A stretch of 42,164 nt of DNA. It comes from Candidatus Avimonoglobus intestinipullorum (lineage in GTDB: Bacteria > Bacillota > Clostridia > UBA1381). Below are positions 40,975-42,164 of this stretch, piece after piece. The notes beneath the pieces were generated by a model, which was not told where the DNA came from, searched no databases, and saw only the letters and a list, made by a program, of their open reading frames with translations. How positions within the stretch are numbered: the first letter of the stretch is position 1; each line of letters starts with the position of its first letter. A program made the position numbers and the translations under genes. The DNA is taken from assembly GCA_018714645.1 (NCBI GenBank), contig DVND01000189.1, positions 1 to 42,164 of the forward strand, read 5' to 3'.

Positions 40975-42164
40975 TTATTCATTTGAAAAATCATAATATT
41001 TTGTGTGCATGGAGAACGGCTGGAACCGCCGGCCGCCGCCCTCATAAAATTTCTGGTAAAACTCCACGTATTGCAGCCGGTTCGTATGCACATACGCCCC
41101 CAGCATGTTGATGGCAAAATTCATCAAATGCCCCGCCAATGCAATTACGATAAACAAGACAACGCCCACGGCAGAGCCCCCGCCCAACGATGCCAGTACG
41201 TTCACCACCGAAGCGATCACGCCTGTCGCCAGGCCCAGCGCCATCAAACGGGAATAGGACAAAATGTCCCCTATATAACTCGTAATGTCGTACAGGCTGA
41301 TAATGCCGCCGAACAGCTTCATCACAATGTTTTTCTTCCCGCGCCCCTGGGTCAGCACCAGCCCCGCCGCGCCGATAATTGCCATATATTTGCCAACCGT
41401 GCCGGCAATAGGATTGCCAAGCCCCATCCCTGCGGCAAGCATGCTCAGGCCAAGCAGTACCAGCATCCAAAAGCCGGTATCAAAAACCGCGTCCAGATAC
41501 CGGCCCTCCCGCCAGGCCATGTAAAACCTGATCCCAAGCCCTGTCAAAATGTGTATCATCCCAAAGGCAACGCTTAAAATCAACAATTCCAGCGGCTTCG
41601 CCACAGGATCTAACAGCACCGGCTGCAAAGCCATCTCCCCCGTCCCAAAGGTTGCCGAGATTGAATGGATCAAGTCGCCGAAAAAGCTGCCGTACATAAT
41701 CCCCCAGAAGGTGGTGGAAACGCCGCAAAAGAAAAACATGCGGAACATCCGCCGCTTTCCCTTTTCCAAAAGTCTCCCGAAGCCCAGAAATCCGCATACA
41801 AGCATCAGCAGCAATCCATATCCCGCGTCCGAAAACATCATCCCGAAAAACAAATAATAAAACACCGCCATGATGGGATTGGGGTCAATGTCATGCGGTG
41901 ACGGCATGCTGTAATCCCCTGTGATCTGTTCTACGGGCTGCGCCAGCGCATGATTGTGAAACGCCACCGGCGCATCCGCGCCCGGTTCTTCAATTTGCAC
42001 CGCACATTGAAAGCGCCGCTCCAGCTCCTGCTGCAATGCCGGCGCAAATTCCTCCGGCATATACCCTTCCAACATGAATGTATGCGCCGTCACCCCCATC
42101 CGGGCCAGCGCCTCATATTTTTCCCGCCGCAGTACCAAATGGTCGTAAAACAGCTGGATTGCAG
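40975..42164 (-). CDS. atpI: V-type ATPase subunit I (membrane stator), 5' end outside the window
   Basis: The visible part is the C-terminal 396 or so residues, open at the window edge; the full protein is normally about 600-650 residues. Seven or so membrane helices follow the HDIDPNPIMAVFYYLFFGMM motif, with MFSDAGYGLLLMLVC, and the conserved Arg of the ion path lies in DILSYSRLMALGLATGVIA. The end FYQKFYEGGGRRFQPF is typical. It forms the ion half-channels against the K ring. The apparent TTG start at 42138 is not real, since the frame stays open to the edge. Confidence 0.94.
   Translation of the reverse strand, partial: AIQLFYDHLVLRREKYEALARMGVTAHTFMLEGYMPEEFAPALQQELERRFQCAVQIEEPGADAPVAFHNHALAQPVEQITGDYSMPSPHDIDPNPIMAVFYYLFFGMMFSDAGYGLLLMLVCGFLGFGRLLEKGKRRMFRMFFFCGVSTTFWGIMYGSFFGDLIHSISATFGTGEMALQPVLLDPVAKPLELLILSVAFGMIHILTGLGIRFYMAWREGRYLDAVFDTGFWMLVLLGLSMLAAGMGLGNPIAGTVGKYMAIIGAAGLVLTQGRGKKNIVMKLFGGIISLYDITSYIGDILSYSRLMALGLATGVIASVVNVLASLGGGSAVGVVLFIVIALAGHLMNFAINMLGAYVHTNRLQYVEFYQKFYEGGGRRFQPFSMHTKYYDFSNE

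Noticed and set aside
40975..42138. A truncated (387-residue) subunit I gene
   Set aside because: The frame is open to the window edge and simply continues outside; no frameshift or stop is seen.

Overview
The window is a chromosomal segment of an anaerobic member of the Bacillota, class Clostridia. This is inferred from the ctsR-mcsA-mcsB-clpC operon, the miaB/ylbF-like/mutS/mutL/miaA cluster, a YlmC/YmxH-family gene, a V-type ATPase operon, strong Shine-Dalgarno sites and many TTGACA-17-TATAAT promoters. The family or genus cannot be fixed from sequence alone. Base composition looks moderately GC-rich, except for one clearly AT-rich island near 24.6-25.2 kb.

Layout, left half: 1-4480 is the CtsR stress operon (repressor, arginine kinase and activator, Clp ATPase), with a CtsR operator at its promoter. 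4.5-5.9 kb holds a sugar-nucleotide-type nucleotidyltransferase and a small CmpB-family membrane protein. 5.9-8.4 kb is a three-gene operon in which two membrane-anchored repeat proteins flank a hemolysin III-family protein. 8.4-10.5 kb carries hisH-hisF without other his genes, plus an iron-sulfur flavoprotein. Then come a cysteine-rich clostridial protein (minus strand), comM, a GNAT acetyltransferase, a GtrA-like protein and a response regulator/histidine kinase pair.

The most striking locus is 17.03-18.56 kb. A perfect sigma-A promoter starts transcription at a yybP-ykoY (Mn2+) riboswitch with an overlapping intrinsic terminator. The riboswitch controls a stand-alone OadB-type Na+ pump subunit and a 40-residue OadG-like membrane peptide; no decarboxylase or biotin-carrier gene is nearby. 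All OadB residues known to handle Na+ are kept, so this looks like a metal-regulated transporter rather than part of a decarboxylase.

Right half: a polar amino-acid ABC transporter (minus), nrdR-mnmE, a copper-amine-oxidase-like stalk protein and a PRC-barrel YlmC protein lead to an island at 24.28-25.69 kb. Inverted copies of a hairpin-rich repeat there surround two divergent AT-rich ribbon-helix-helix genes. Next are miaB-ylbF-mutS-mutL-miaA (minus), a metallophosphoesterase and a DUF2161-type nuclease-fold protein (plus). The last 7.4 kb is a V-type ATPase operon transcribed I-K-E-C-F-A-B-D (minus). Subunit I is cut by the window edge, and subunit K carries the Na+-binding signature. Together with the OadB protein this suggests that sodium is important in the cell's energetics.
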